Positions 30,740-41,559 are shown, counted from the stretch's first letter. The stretch is 64,000 nt of DNA from Tridacna crocea (GCA_943736015.1 OX031062.1:53618962-53682961), one strand, 5' to 3'. Program-made: numbers and translations. Notes: generated from the sequence alone by a model not told the origin.

Positions 30740-30968
30740 TTAACCCATTACCAAATGACAATATTTTAGACTGGTCCAAATTGAAAGCATTTGCAGACGA
30801 CAAAATAAAAGTGATTGAAAATTTGTAATTTGTTTTGTGAAGGGTAAAAAACATTGTGGGAAAAGGAGAAAATGCTGGTTACCAGCATTTTCTCCTTTTC
30901 CCACAATGTTTTCTAAAGCCTTCTTTCTCAGGAGCGTCAAAAGTAGAGATTGTGTGGTAATGGGTTAA
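30740..30968 (+). mobile_element. A element, complete
   Basis: TTAACCCATTACCAAATGAC to GGTAATGGGTTAA; very close in sequence to the copies at 8038 and 62560. Left flank CCAGCGCTCTACCGG looks like a tRNA-head fragment on the minus strand. Confidence 0.94.
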
Positions 30969-31290
30969 CAGGGTCATAGTTTACAAGAATCGTATGAATA
31001 AAGAACATCCTCGGACGTCCCTCTTTGGACCTATATAGTCAACCGTCGAATTATGAAAGCTATCTTTTACAGGATGGTAAACGTTCTGAGAAACATAGAA
31101 AATTTTCCCTTCCGTTTTTCAAAAGCTCCATTCTTTAAGGTCATTAAAATTCAGCACATGTATTGTAATAAAAAAGTATAAACCTCTTTTTTGAACATTG
31201 AAAGGCGTTTGTTTTGAAACTCTTTTCATTCTTGACAAAATATTATTCAAATAAAACGGTAAACATTTTTTTTTTTTTTTTTTTTCTTTT
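30969..31290. other. AT-rich stretch, no gene seen
   Basis: Ends in a T-run at 31268-31285. Nothing else recognised. Confidence 0.35.
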
Positions 31291-31294
31291 TAAT

Positions 31295-31535
31295 TTAACC
31301 AACAGACAAAATTTTTTACATTCTCAAGGGAAAAAAACTTTTCGAAACACTTTTTGGAAATGGAGAAAACGCTATATACTTACCAGTATTTTTTCCCTAC
31401 ACCCTTTTCTCTTTTTCTCTCTGTACTTTTTTCCCAGTCAAACTGCACATTTTCAGCTGCTCTTAAATTTTCATCTGTCAATGCTTTTAATGTAGATGGT
31501 CCTATTTTTATGTTATTTTGTAAAGGGTTTTGCGA
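31295..31535 (-). mobile_element. A element, old
   Basis: Worn hairpin (TTTTTGGAAATGGAGAAAAC) and an X arm ending TTTTGTAAAGGGTTTTG. Confidence 0.55.
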
Positions 31536-31539
31536 ATGG

Positions 31540-34119
31540 TTACTAAGATGGAAAGCATTGTAGGAAAAAAGTTTCAAAATTCTTTTTAATTTTTTTCAAC
31601 ATATTTTCACAATCCTTCTTCCCCAAGTTAGTTAAAACTCAAGAAAGTTAACTGGTCTCTATTACAGTTGAACCTTGAAGCCCTTTACACCTTGCTGTAT
31701 CAGGAGAGGCGATTAAACTACAAGAAAATGTATTGATCACAATATGTTATGCCTATTCTGAGCGCGTCTTCCATATGTACTTTCAGTACTTTGATTTTAT
31801 TCATGGTACTCTTTAATTCCGAGGTAAATGGAGGCGCGATTGGTTTCAGGTAAATAAACAATTGACGTTGTTTCCGACTCGACATGATTATACTGCGTAA
31901 TTAATCCAGTTTCATACTCAAATAGACTATGATGATGGCAAATCAATTTTTATATAGCCCCCCAGCATAGGATAACGAAAAAAGCGACATTGGAAAACGT
32001 CCTGATCGAGAATAAAATGTAGTTGATATTGTCTAAGTTGTTGTGATTTCGTGCGATACATATATCCGGACACAAAGCATTGTTTCACAATTTAATTCAA
32101 TCAGTGACTTGCTTTTTTACGTCTTTTCGTGCAGATTCTTCGTTTATCATATTTGTTGGGATTTATGGCAACAGTATTAGTATAGGTAACTGTCCCCAAA
32201 GGCGATGTTACTTTGGACTGGTCGCCTCTGGGTACAGAGACAATACAGACAAATTCAGTTGGAAGTTCCGCACAGATTTTGTGCACAAGTTTGAACTCTC
32301 ATAATTTCACAAATAGAGCACAAAACTAGGATTTCAACATGCCTGTTGCTTGTGTATTCAATATTCCTTCTTATGAAATACAAATAGTTTCAATTTAAAC
32401 GCTGAACGTGAGAAAAAATGTGTATTTCATCAGTTACTCGAGTTATTTACGTTCCCGAAAACATACAAAATGGCCACCACGCACTACAAATTTTGTCATT
32501 GATTTTTCTGAGATAAACATGTTATAAACGACTTCTACAGGCTCTTTATGTAACGAATGGTTGAACAATTTCTTTTTGGTCATGTTTATTACCAAAAGTT
32601 AATTGCTTTTTGCTGCTACATGTATACGGATAAAACTGACAAAACAGAAAGTCAGTATAGCGCTCTATATTTGCTATCGGAAAATTTCCGATGGACTTGA
32701 GACGGTATGGTGTACACTAAATGTCCAAATATCAAAAAGATCTCTGGAGCGTCTTGTTATTGAGACTAGCAACAGTATATGCCATTATGTGAACCTAGCT
32801 GGTATTTTCATGCACATTAAATGTAACATTTTTAAGTGTGATTGAGTTTTTCACGTATCTCCTCACAGCGTTCCCACTTGGGCAAATTACTGTGTGAATC
32901 ACGTTTTAGACATGAAATTCATGTAACCAGTACTGGTTATATGCAAGACCCCACAACATGATGCAAGAGAATTCATGGACAAAAAAGACCATTATCTGCC
33001 TATCCTGCGTAAAATGACAGGTTTTGAAGTAACTACTTATTTTAATTGGCAAATTTATGTTAAATAATTCGGAAATACCTATCCTAAAATAAACAGATAT
33101 GAAAAAGTGATGGATGCAGAAAAAACATGGAAACCCATGACACAGTAAAATGACTCTTTGACATTGTCCGATCAAAGTCACTTCAGACTGCCTTTTCAAC
33201 TGTTTAATGACTGTAAGCAGTATATTTACATAGGTACCTGAATAAAGCAGACTTCTGTGCTGCTAATCATCAATATGGGTTGCTTTACCTCTAGTTTAGG
33301 AATCACCAATGTCGAACCCTCTTACGTGAAAATTTATCCCCCGATTTTCAACCTTGCCTGAGGGGGTAGGTGTACCCTTGAAATGAAAAGTTAAGTTGGA
33401 ACACTGTCTTCAGCTTAGCTTCTGGTGAATGTTTACATAGTTCTATAGGGGGCACATAAACATTAAACAGTGTGCAACAAAATATCTTTAGTAAACATAG
33501 GTTCACAATAGTATGAGGAGTAATGGGTATCTACTAGATATTGTTTGCTAACTTGAAAGTTGTCACCAGAAATAGAAATGATCTAGAAAAGATGTTCGAC
33601 CAGGTATTCAACTGCCAAGTGCAGACAGCGGGGCATGACCTAATAATAGAAAGACCGACCAAATAGTACATACAGCTGACCTGCCTGTCCAGTAGTACCT
33701 GAAACTTGAAAAACCTCTGTCACACTATTTGAAACAAAACACAGCATATTTTTGTTAAAAAGACAAGTATCCCTTGCCTGGCAAAAGAAGGAGTTTTTTT
33801 TAGTACAGATAACAGTTACTGTCCTGGAATGGAATTTTAGTTTTTGACAGGTTGAATCGAGATACAGAGATCAAATGATCACCAAAGAAATTTACAAAAT
33901 CCCTGCTCAGATTTTGTTTGCATGTTTGAATGCTCATATTTTCTCCAAATTGGCAACAAACTAGAACTTGAGCATACTGTTGCTTGCATATTAAATAATC
34001 CAGGTTTAATTTCATATACAAATGTTTCCAATTTAAATGCTTAACATAAGAAACAACATTTTTATTCATCTTTTACTTGAGATATTGGCAGAAGATAACT
34101 TTTACTTTCTCAAATAATA
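31540..34119. other. 2.6 kb without recognised gene or repeat
   Basis: Longest region free of A elements. Open frames on both strands at 32080-32304 and 32101-32286 overlap each other and neither looks like a known protein. It could be intron, regulatory DNA or intergenic. Confidence 0.45.
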
Positions 34120-34216
34120 GAAACTTTGGAAAACATTATGGGAAAAGGAGAAAGTTACCACCATTTTTTCCTTTCCTTGAAATGTTTTGAAAAGCCTTCC
34201 TACTCGGGGTCATTAA
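34120..34216 (+). mobile_element. A element remnant, host of next copy
   Basis: GGAAAACATTATGGGAAAAGG, a shortened hairpin, and a Y arm to CTCGGGGTCATTAA where the next copy begins. Confidence 0.62.
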
Positions 34217-34446
34217 CTCTTTACCGAACAACAAAAATGTGGACTGGTCCAAATTGAAATGATTTGCAGACGACAAATTAAATGTTACTAAAATGATGAT
34301 TTTTGTTTTGGGTGGGGAAGAAAACATTGTGGGAAGGGAGAAAATGCTGGTTACTTTTACCAGCATTTTCTCCTTTTCCCACAATGTTTTCAAAAGCCTT
34401 TTCCTAAATGGTCGTTAAAACTTAGGATTGTGTGGTAATGGGTTAA
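34213..34446 (+). mobile_element. A element, complete, nested in Y arm
   Basis: TTAACTCTTTACCGAACAACA to GGTAATGGGTTAA; loop has a small insertion (GGTTACTTTTACC). Confidence 0.92.
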
Positions 34447-34589
34447 TGTGTTGAAGGATGATTTAGTGAAACATGACTGCGAGTCTTCAGATTTGGTTGG
34501 TATCATTGCTGGGGACTGCCTAGCATGGAAAGAAAGACTTCCATCTCAACTAGGCTTCAGCTAGAAGGAATGATGAAAGGCCTGGATGA

Positions 34590-34818
34590 TTAACTCTTTA
34601 CCACACTACAAAATTTTAGACTGGTTCAAATTGAAAGCATTTGCAGACGACAAAATAAAAGTGACTGAAAAATTGAAATTGGTTCTGGGAAGGATAGAAA
34701 ACACTGTGGGAAAAGGAGAAAATGCTGGTTACCAGCATTATCTCCTTTTCCTACAGTTTTTTCAAAAGGTTTCTTTCTCTGGGGCGTCAAAAGTAGGGAT
34801 TGTGTGGTAATGGGTTAA
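34590..34818 (+). mobile_element. A element, complete
   Basis: TTAACTCTTTACCACACTACA to GGTAATGGGTTAA. The stem uses the CACTGTGGG variant. Confidence 0.93.
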
Positions 34819-34859
34819 AATGTACAATGATGATCAACTTTTGACAAGAGGATAGAATA

Positions 34860-35060
34860 TTCTAGACTTAACCATGTAGAAAGCCTTTGCAAACAACAAT
34901 TTGAACATGGCTCAAAACATTGTTGGATATGTCTCTTAATGTTGAAAACACAATAAAAAATGTAGAAATTAATGCTGGCAACACAAGTTTCCACATTTCC
35001 CATGCTGTTTTCAGAAGCCTTTTCCTAAAGCCTAAGCCAAAAAGAATATGTTCAGGGTTT
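34860..35060 (+). mobile_element. A element, old
   Basis: X-like arm with AAGCCTTTGCAAACAACAAT, worn hairpin with AATGCTGGCAACAC, Y-like TTCAGAAGCCTTTTCC. Confidence 0.45.
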
Positions 35061-35092
35061 TGGTCCAAGATGCTCTGGGTGGGTAGGGTTTT

Positions 35093-36566
35093 TTATGCTC
35101 CCCGAAGGGCGAGCATATAGTCGCCGCTTCGTCTGTCCGTCCTTCCGTCCGTCCTTCCGTCCGTCCTTCCGTCCATCTGTCCGCCCGAAGCGATTTCTCC
35201 ACAACCCTTGGACCAAATTGGATGAAACTTCATATATGAACTCCTTGGGGTAATGCGCCGATATACTTTTCCCGGCCCGCCCGGGTGGCTCAGTGGTGAG
35301 CCTGTCGGACTCATGACCCGGTTGAGGCGAACTTTCTTTCCAGCGTATTTTCGCCTCTCACCTCTGCTGAAGCATGTGAGAAAAGTAGTCGGTGGCTTTG
35401 GAAAGAAAGTAGTGTAAGTACCGGTGTGAGAAAGCCAGGAAACACATGTGCGTCACCGACCGCCATGATATGACCTTAGCTGTTAAAGTGGCGTTAAACC
35501 CCAATACAACCAACTACTTTTCCCGGATTTTCAATTTGACCCCGTGTCATGGAAAAAAGGGGCTTAATGCAAAATTGCAATTTTTACCAGTATCTCATTC
35601 AGTTTTTGTCAGAATATCATGAAACTTCATGGTTATATTGTTTATGGAAAGTCTTAGCATGTGCCCTTGCTATTTTTAATCTGGGCATTTTTTAAGTTGA
35701 CGTTCTGTCATGGAAAAAGGGGGCTTCTTGCAAGATTCCAATTTTTACTAATATTTCATTCAGTTTTGGTCAAAATTTCATTAAACTTCATGGTTATATT
35801 GTTTTTTAAGAGTTTCACCATGTGCTCTTGTTTCTTTATCTATGTGTTTTTCAATTTGACCCTCTGTCATGGAAAAAGGGGGTTTCTTGTAAAATGAAAA
35901 AGGGGCCCTAATGCAAAATTGCAATTTTTACTAATATCTTGTTCAGTTTTTGTCAACATTTCATGGTTATATCTTGTTTTACAAGTTTCAACATGTGCCC
36001 TTTGTTTTTGCAATCTATGAATTATTAATGCGCAAATACGTCTTTCCTGGTTTCTCAAATTAAGGCTGCATCATGTAAAAAGGGGACTTCATGGAAAAAA
36101 TTGTTTTTCACTAGGTTTTCCTTTATCAGTGCTCAAACCTTTGTGAAATTTCAAATCTGAACTTGTTGGAACGCTGCCCAGGTACCTCTCTTCCTTTTTC
36201 TCAATTTCAGGCTGCGTCTCGGAAAAAGGGGGCTTCATGTAAAATATTGTTTTATGTAATAATTAATACATGACTGCTCAAAATTTCATGAAGTTTCGAA
36301 TTTTTAATTATTATTAAAAAATGCCACAAACCACACACCCGTTGTATTTAGTGCAATGATCCAATACTGTCTTATGGGAAAAGGAGGCTTAAAGGGGGCT
36401 TATTAGGCTTATTGTCCTCTACAAGTTTATGTTGGCTATCTTTAAGATAGTAATTGCCTTTTCACTTCAAATTTTGGGGGGCATGAACAGGTTCTTCTAG
36501 GATAAAAGAAGTGAATTTATATCAATTTCTTATATTTTATGAGAAGCACTTGTTTGGGGAGCATAA
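35093..36566 (+). mobile_element. 1.5-kb bivalve-type element with GCTCCCC ends
   Basis: Short inverted ends TTATGCTCCCC and GGGGAGCATAA. Just inside are a GTCCGTCCTTCC tract and the phrase ACAACCCTTGGACCAAATTG. From 35525 it holds four or five diverged tandem units of about 170 bp, each with TGTCATGGAAAAAGGGG and AAACTTCATGGTTATATTG. No ORF of transposase length. I know this motif set as a common non-coding repeat of bivalves but cannot assign the superfamily. An S1 SINE sits at 35276-35514. Confidence 0.65.
35276..35514 (+). repeat. tRNA-derived SINE, family S1, with 12-bp target duplication
   Basis: CCCGCCCGGGTGGCTCAGTG head, body TTTCGCCTCTCACCTCTG, tail TGGCGTTAAACCCCAATAC. The 12-bp TACTTTTCCCGG stands at 35264-35275 and again at 35515-35526, the sign of target-primed reverse transcription. 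Box B is deleted here. Confidence 0.92.
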
Positions 36567-36843
36567 CCCGTCTCTGACGGCTCTTGTTTTTTACAGAAGT
36601 GTTTTACTTGGACCATGTGCAGAAATCAAACTCGACAGATTTTTTCTTTCAATTGTAGTGTAAGAAGTTTAGAGTTGGCAGCATTTTCTAGGTGGGTTCA
36701 GGAAACCCGATACACAGGGGGTTTTTTATAGGCCTTAGGATTGTCAAATCATTTGGTAGTAGTTATTAAAGTTTCCGGTCATCTGATCAATCATAATTTG
36801 AAATAGCGGTAATGTATTTGAGTTATCAGGATTTTATTTGTGT
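36567..36843. other. Unassigned stretch
   Basis: No gene or repeat recognised beyond the end of the 1.5-kb element. Confidence 0.35.
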
Positions 36844-37074
36844 TTAACCCTTTACCGCACAATGATGACTTTTAATGACCCTGATGAAGAAGCCGCTTCT
36901 CAAAACATTGTGGGAAAAGAAGAAAATGCTGGTAACCAGCATTTTCTCCTTTTCCCACAATGTTTTCTACCCTTATATAGACAACTTCAATCATTAGAAC
37001 CACATCTAAACTGTCGTCTGCAAATGCTCTCAATTTAGATAAGTCTGAAATTTTGCTGTTTAGTAAAGGGTTAA
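36844..37074 (-). mobile_element. A element just upstream of the phosphatase exon
   Basis: TTAACCCTTTACCGCACAAT to TAGTAAAGGGTTAA, hairpin nearly perfect. It ends 22 nt before the predicted splice acceptor. Confidence 0.92.
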
Positions 37075-37075
37075 C

Positions 37076-37096
37076 TTTAATGTTTTCTTCTTCCAG
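37076..37096 (+). promoter_or_regulatory. Splice acceptor before the phosphatase gene
   Basis: A pyrimidine tract followed by TTCTTCTTCCAG ends at 37096, 66 nt before the phosphatase ATG. It suggests a 5' UTR exon starting at 37097 and joined to an upstream exon that I could not locate. An A element ends only 22 nt upstream, inside the presumed intron. Confidence 0.5.
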
Positions 37097-37162
37097 AAAC
37101 GGTTACTGTCGAGATAAATAGAAAAGTTCAGACCAAATTCACTGGGCCTTAACAGATACAAA

Positions 37163-38791
37163 ATGCAAAAAATGGAGATTTACTTAATGTTACCTCTCTG
37201 GGTATTTCTTTCTACTCTTCTGAAACAGACTGTTGGATCGGATGTCAAGCCAGTAGTGTTTCAGGCCAACAAGGACAACATAAAGTTTACTGCAGAAAGT
37301 TTAAAACCTCAGCAGATACATATTAGTTTTGGAGATACAAGCAGAGATATTACTATAATGTGGGCAACAAGGTCAGATGATGCTTCATATGTGGAATATC
37401 ACTCAGGTGACAGACAGTCTGCTATAACTGTGAAAGGTTTAACTGTCAGGTTTGAAACAACAAATGATAATGGCACAAAATACCTGCATAGAGTAGCTCT
37501 TGTTGGATTGGTTCCTGAAACAAAATATTTTTATCAAGTAAGAGGGGAAAATAAAGCTACACTGAGTGACCAGTTCAGTTTCACCATTCCTCCAATGCTT
37601 GCCGGAAAATCTCACACTTTCATGGTTTATGGCAACCTTGGATTAGAATCTTTGGACATCAACTTTTTACTGCAAGAAGCACTCAATGAAAAGTATGAAG
37701 CAATTTTCCATGTTGGTGACATAGCATATGATTTGAACAGGGGAGATGGACAATTTGGGGATAAATTTCTGAGACAAATTGAAAAAGTAGCGGCAAGAAC
37801 ACCATATATGACAGCCCCAGGAGACCATGAACGATTTGATGATTTCTTGCACTACAGATACAGGTTCTCAATGCCTTCCTTACCTTGGCCAATGCCAAGT
37901 GGTAATTTATGGTACAGTATTGATATAGGCTTCATCCATTTCATTGTTTTCTCTACGGAGGTATTCTTTCATGATGAAGTTAATGTAGAGCCCATGTTGG
38001 ACTGGCTTAGAGATGACCTTGAAAAAGTCAATAAAAAACGATCTGCAAAACCATGGGTGATTGCTCTTGGCCATAAGCCTATGTACTGTTCAACAGACAA
38101 TGTTAATGAAGATTGTAAAATTGAAAAGTCTGTAGTTAGAGCATATCTTGAAGATATTTTCTATGCTGGTGGTGTAGACCTAGTTTTATCTGGGCATCAG
38201 CCATATTACGAAAGAACATGGCCTGTTTATAAGAAGAAGGCCACACAATACAACTACAGAGAACCGGCTGCCCCTGTTCATATTGCTATTGGTTCAATGG
38301 GATCTGCTTACACACATGATAAAAGTTCCAACACAGGAGGACAGTGGTCAGCTTTTGTTCTTTCAGAAAAGGGAAAGGAGTCTTTTGGAAAATTACGAGT
38401 TTATAACGCAACTCATCTTTACTGGGAAGTACGAGAGTGTATGAATAATAGACTGGTTGATGAACTGTGGATCATTCAACCATTCCATCGACCATTTAAT
38501 CAGCCAGTGGTCTTTTTACCGAATCCTTTAGGAGAAATGGGTCAGAGATGGCTACAAGACGATTCTGAAGCCTCTTTTGGTTTAGAGTCCTTTTTGGGCA
38601 TTAGTGGCAACCATTACGGGGATGACTATCAGACTAAACTAACAGTGCTATTTTTTGTGTTTGTTTTGTGTGTTGTTGGGCTAATAGCTCGCAAAAAAGT
38701 GCTGCATTTTCTGAGAATTTGCTTTGTCAAGAAAACAGAACCTTGTAAAAAGATTAACTCGGGAATCAACTCAGTTGTCAATAGTGCATGA
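37163..38791 (+). CDS. Purple acid phosphatase / ACP7-like membrane protein
   Basis: A complete 542-residue single-exon ORF of the animal purple acid phosphatase family (acid phosphatase type 7). These are secreted or lysosomal metallophosphoesterases with a dinuclear metal centre. A hydrophobic signal peptide spans about residues 5-25. The N-terminal fibronectin-like PAP domain is about 45-145 and the metallophosphoesterase domain about 150-440. The motif order is intact: YGNLG (156-160), GDIAY (185-189), GDHE (220-223), GHKPMYC (303-309) and GHQPYYERTWP (344-354). Three of the seven usual metal ligands differ: Asp to Asn158 in motif I, Asn to Asp221 in motif III, and the second His of motif V to Pro347. 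Asp186, Tyr189, His304 and His345 remain. A C-terminal extension carries one membrane segment (about 492-509) and a basic tail, so it is probably a type I membrane protein. NGT (103) and NAT (415) are possible N-glycosylation sites. A second in-frame ATG is codon 4. The fold assignment is firm; catalytic activity is doubtful. Confidence 0.9.
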   Translation: MQKMEIYLMLPLWVFLSTLLKQTVGSDVKPVVFQANKDNIKFTAESLKPQQIHISFGDTSRDITIMWATRSDDASYVEYHSGDRQSAITVKGLTVRFETTNDNGTKYLHRVALVGLVPETKYFYQVRGENKATLSDQFSFTIPPMLAGKSHTFMVYGNLGLESLDINFLLQEALNEKYEAIFHVGDIAYDLNRGDGQFGDKFLRQIEKVAARTPYMTAPGDHERFDDFLHYRYRFSMPSLPWPMPSGNLWYSIDIGFIHFIVFSTEVFFHDEVNVEPMLDWLRDDLEKVNKKRSAKPWVIALGHKPMYCSTDNVNEDCKIEKSVVRAYLEDIFYAGGVDLVLSGHQPYYERTWPVYKKKATQYNYREPAAPVHIAIGSMGSAYTHDKSSNTGGQWSAFVLSEKGKESFGKLRVYNATHLYWEVRECMNNRLVDELWIIQPFHRPFNQPVVFLPNPLGEMGQRWLQDDSEASFGLESFLGISGNHYGDDYQTKLTVLFFVFVLCVVGLIARKKVLHFLRICFVKKTEPCKKINSGINSVVNSA

Positions 38792-38865
38792 CTATGTCAC
38801 AGGTCCAAATGGCAAGATTAATATACTCTTAAACTCGTATAACCCTATGCCAAATAGTTCAGTGT

Positions 38866-39092
38866 TTAATCCTTTCCCAAACGATAAATTTTAGACTCTT
38901 CCAAACCCAAAGAGTTTGCAGACGACAATTTCAGATTTGATAAAAATGGCAGAAAGTTCTCTAAATGGGTAGAAAAGACTGTAGGAAAAGGAGAAATTGC
39001 TCGTTACGAGCAATTTCTCCTTTTCCCACAGTGTTTTCAAAAGATTTGTACAGCAGACACGTAAAACAAGGGCTTGTTTGGGAAAGGGTTAA
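38866..39092 (+). mobile_element. C element, complete
   Basis: TTAATCCTTTCCCAAACGA to GGGAAAGGGTTAA. Hairpin GGAGAAATTGCTCGTTACGA with mirror. The right arm has ACGTAAAACAAGGGCTTGT, the C-family counterpart of Y. About 75 bp after the phosphatase stop. Confidence 0.88.
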
Positions 39093-39390
39093 CACTTTAC
39101 TGGAGAAGAAAATGTTAGCCCTGTCCAAAATGACAGTATTTGCAGATGACAATTTCATTGTGGCTTATAGAGTTTGTTGTTTAACAGCATCTTTCATTTG
39201 TATTTTGTTTGTATGGCGTTTAACTCCATCTTCAACATATAGTGCTGATAACCAACATTTTCCCCTTTTCCCAAAATGTTTCAATGTCCTTTCAAATTCA
39301 TAATTTATCAACTGAGCCACTTTGACTCTTTTATCTGGAAATACTTTCAACTTGGACAAGCATATAATTTTGTGATGGAAAGTTGAGGGA
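39089..39390 (+). mobile_element. A element, old, abuts C
   Basis: TTAACACTTTACTGGAGAAG shares the TTAA of the C element. X arm (AGTATTTGCAGATGACAAT), worn hairpin (GCTGATAACCAACATTTTCC), and an inverted X-like right arm (ACTTTCAACTTGGACAAG). Confidence 0.62.
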
Positions 39391-39837
39391 ATAAAATTGA
39401 GCAAGATCATTAAACACCATATATTTGCGACTTGTTCATGGTTGTAAGTCTCTCCCAAAATACATGTTTATCCATAGTCTCATGCATACAGATGGGAAAA
39501 TAAAGTTAAAACAGTTTTTGTTTTGTTAGTATTATGAAGACAATTTGTGCTCTGAAAAACTTATTATTTTATATTTTTTTTATTTCTTGAATGACTCATC
39601 GCTGAACTGTACATGTTAGTGAATTTGTAAAATAGGTAAGATGTAGAATATTTTTTTTCAACTTATTGACTTATGTAAATTGCTTTGTAAAATTTGTCAT
39701 AATTAACCTTACATATTACAGTGTAATATACTCATCACAATCTTTTTTATAGTACACACATTTGAAATAAGCATAATGTTACACCAGAATGTGACATCAT
39801 TTTGGGCTTCTTTCAGAGAACAAGTGGATTGGGATTT
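39391..39837. other. AT-rich stretch, possible 3' UTR
   Basis: AATAAA at about 39499-39504 is a possible poly(A) signal for the phosphatase, about 710 nt past its stop. Nothing else recognised. Confidence 0.35.
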
Positions 39838-40068
39838 ATCTCTCCCTTTCCTAAATGGCAAATTTTGGACCACACCAAACTGAAAGCATTCTGCAGATGA
39901 CAACAGTTGCCAAAAAGATGATTTTTCTATATGATACGGTAGAAAATATTGTGGGAAAAGGAGAAAATGCTGGTTACAGCATTTTCTCCTTTTCCCACAG
40001 TGTTTTCAAAAGGTTTCTATTCCTGACCAGTAAAAACCAAGGATTGTTTGGGAAAGGGCTATGGGAAT
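39838..40068 (+). mobile_element. A element, ends mutated
   Basis: CCCTTTCCTAAATGGCAAAT start, hairpin with a one-base-short loop (GCTGGTTACAGC), Y arm ending TTGGGAAAGGGCTA. Confidence 0.82.
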
Positions 40069-40164
40069 AACAGTGTGGGCATTTATGCTTTTGCTTATTC
40101 TGACCTATACCTCACAAGATGTCATCATGTGATAAAAAGAATTCATTACTTTTGAGATAAAAGT

Positions 40165-40378
40165 TACAACAAAATTTTAGACTGATCTAACTTTGAAGCA
40201 TTTGCAGATGACAATGTAAATATGACTGTAAGAAAAATGAAATATATTTTGGTGTAGAAAGCATTGTGGGAAAAGGAGAATATGCAGGTTACCAGCATTT
40301 TCTCCTTTTCCCACGGGGTTTTCAAAAGTCTTTTTGTACAGGGTAGTTAAAACTAAGGATCGTTTGGTAAAGAGTTAA
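40165..40378 (+). mobile_element. A element, left end lost
   Basis: ACAAAATTTTAGACTGATC start, hairpin with a few mismatches, end GGTAAAGAGTTAA. Confidence 0.82.
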
Positions 40379-40510
40379 TTGAATTCATTGTTTGAAATAT
40401 TAATATGTTCACCTCGGGCTTGCTGGGTAATATCTATTTGGACTTGTTTTGTAAATATCTTATATCAAATAACCTTATGTATTCAGTGTTACATGTACAT
40501 GCCTATTAAC

Positions 40511-40773
40511 ATCTTGGCGAGCCAAGTTTGCGATCACTACGTGGATCTAACCTTAGCTGATTGAGCCCGATTTTGAGATTCCTACTATGCGCCCTCTATT
40601 GGATACTGGTTATTACCCCCCTTTATATCATGTTTCTACAAGCAAATGAAATGTCGTTTTACAAACCGCTGGCTGCATCCAATGAAAAAGCGTATCGGGT
40701 GAATGTAAAAATCAAGCTCGATCTGCCAAGGGTAATGTAACGTAGTGAATTGTCAGCCTTGGCTTGCGAAGAT
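40511..40773 (+). mobile_element. F MITE, short copy
   Basis: ATCTTGGCGAGCCAAG and CTTGGCTTGCGAAGAT ends. Matches the copy at 15865 on both sides of a clean internal deletion joining ACAAACCGCT to GGCTGCATCC. Confidence 0.8.
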
Positions 40774-40983
40774 GGCCTATTAAGAATTTTCTTATCTTAC
40801 ATATCTTTGAAATAAGTACCGTATGATTGTGTACTTCTTTCAGAGATGTGAATCAGGTTTTATTATCATATTATCATAATGAGTGTACATATATGGTTTT
40901 GCACATTCTGACTTTTAAGTTGAGGTATATTGTTATGTGATACAACTAATCTGAATCTTGTTGGCTTTTGAGATAAAATTCTG

Positions 40984-41338
40984 TTAACCCTTTACCAAAC
41001 AATCCCTGGTTTTTATGACCCTGAGAAAGAAGCCTTCTGAAAACATTGTGGGAAAAGGAGAAAATGCTGGTAACCAGCATTTTCTCCTTTTCCCACAATG
41101 TTTTCTACCCTTCACAAAACAAATTTCAAATTTTCAGTCTCTTTTATTTTGCTTTTGATTTGGATAAACCTATATTTTAATGAAATCAATCACCAAGTAA
41201 CCAGCATTTTCTCCTTTTCCCACAATGTTTTCTACCCTGCTGGAAACAAATTTCCATTTTTGAGTTACCTTTATTTTGTCGTCTGCGAGTGCTTTCAATT
41301 TCAACCAGTCTAAAATTTGTCGTTTGGTAAAGGGTTAA
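40984..41338 (-). mobile_element. A element with an extra half hairpin
   Basis: TTAACCCTTTACCAAACAAT start. After a first X arm a second right stem begins (GTAACCAGCATTTTCTCC) and leads to a second, complete X arm ending GGTAAAGGGTTAA. Probably two copies joined by recombination. Confidence 0.88.
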
Positions 41339-41550
41339 ACTCATCAACAGAAATGCCGACTTTTAACGACCCTTTAGAAGAAGCTTTTTGAAAACATTGT
41401 GGGAAAAGGAGAAAACGTTGCTCTTTATCCTACAATTTTTTCTAATCAATTAAAGACACGTTTCATTATTTGAGCCGTGTCGAAATTGTCATCTGCTTAT
41501 GCTTTGAATTTGGACCTGTCTAAAATTTTGCTCATGTGGTAAAGAGTTAA
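41335..41550 (-). mobile_element. A element, diverged, shares TTAA
   Basis: Starts at the TTAA of the previous copy; Y arm AACGACCC, hairpin lacking its loop (GAGAAAACGTTGCTC), X arm ending GGTAAAGAGTTAA. Confidence 0.8.
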
Positions 41551-41559
41551 ATGGATCAG

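Noticed and set aside
32080-32304. Possible exon on either strand
   Set aside because: Both strands are open over the same stretch, no domain is recognisable and there are no convincing splice pairs.
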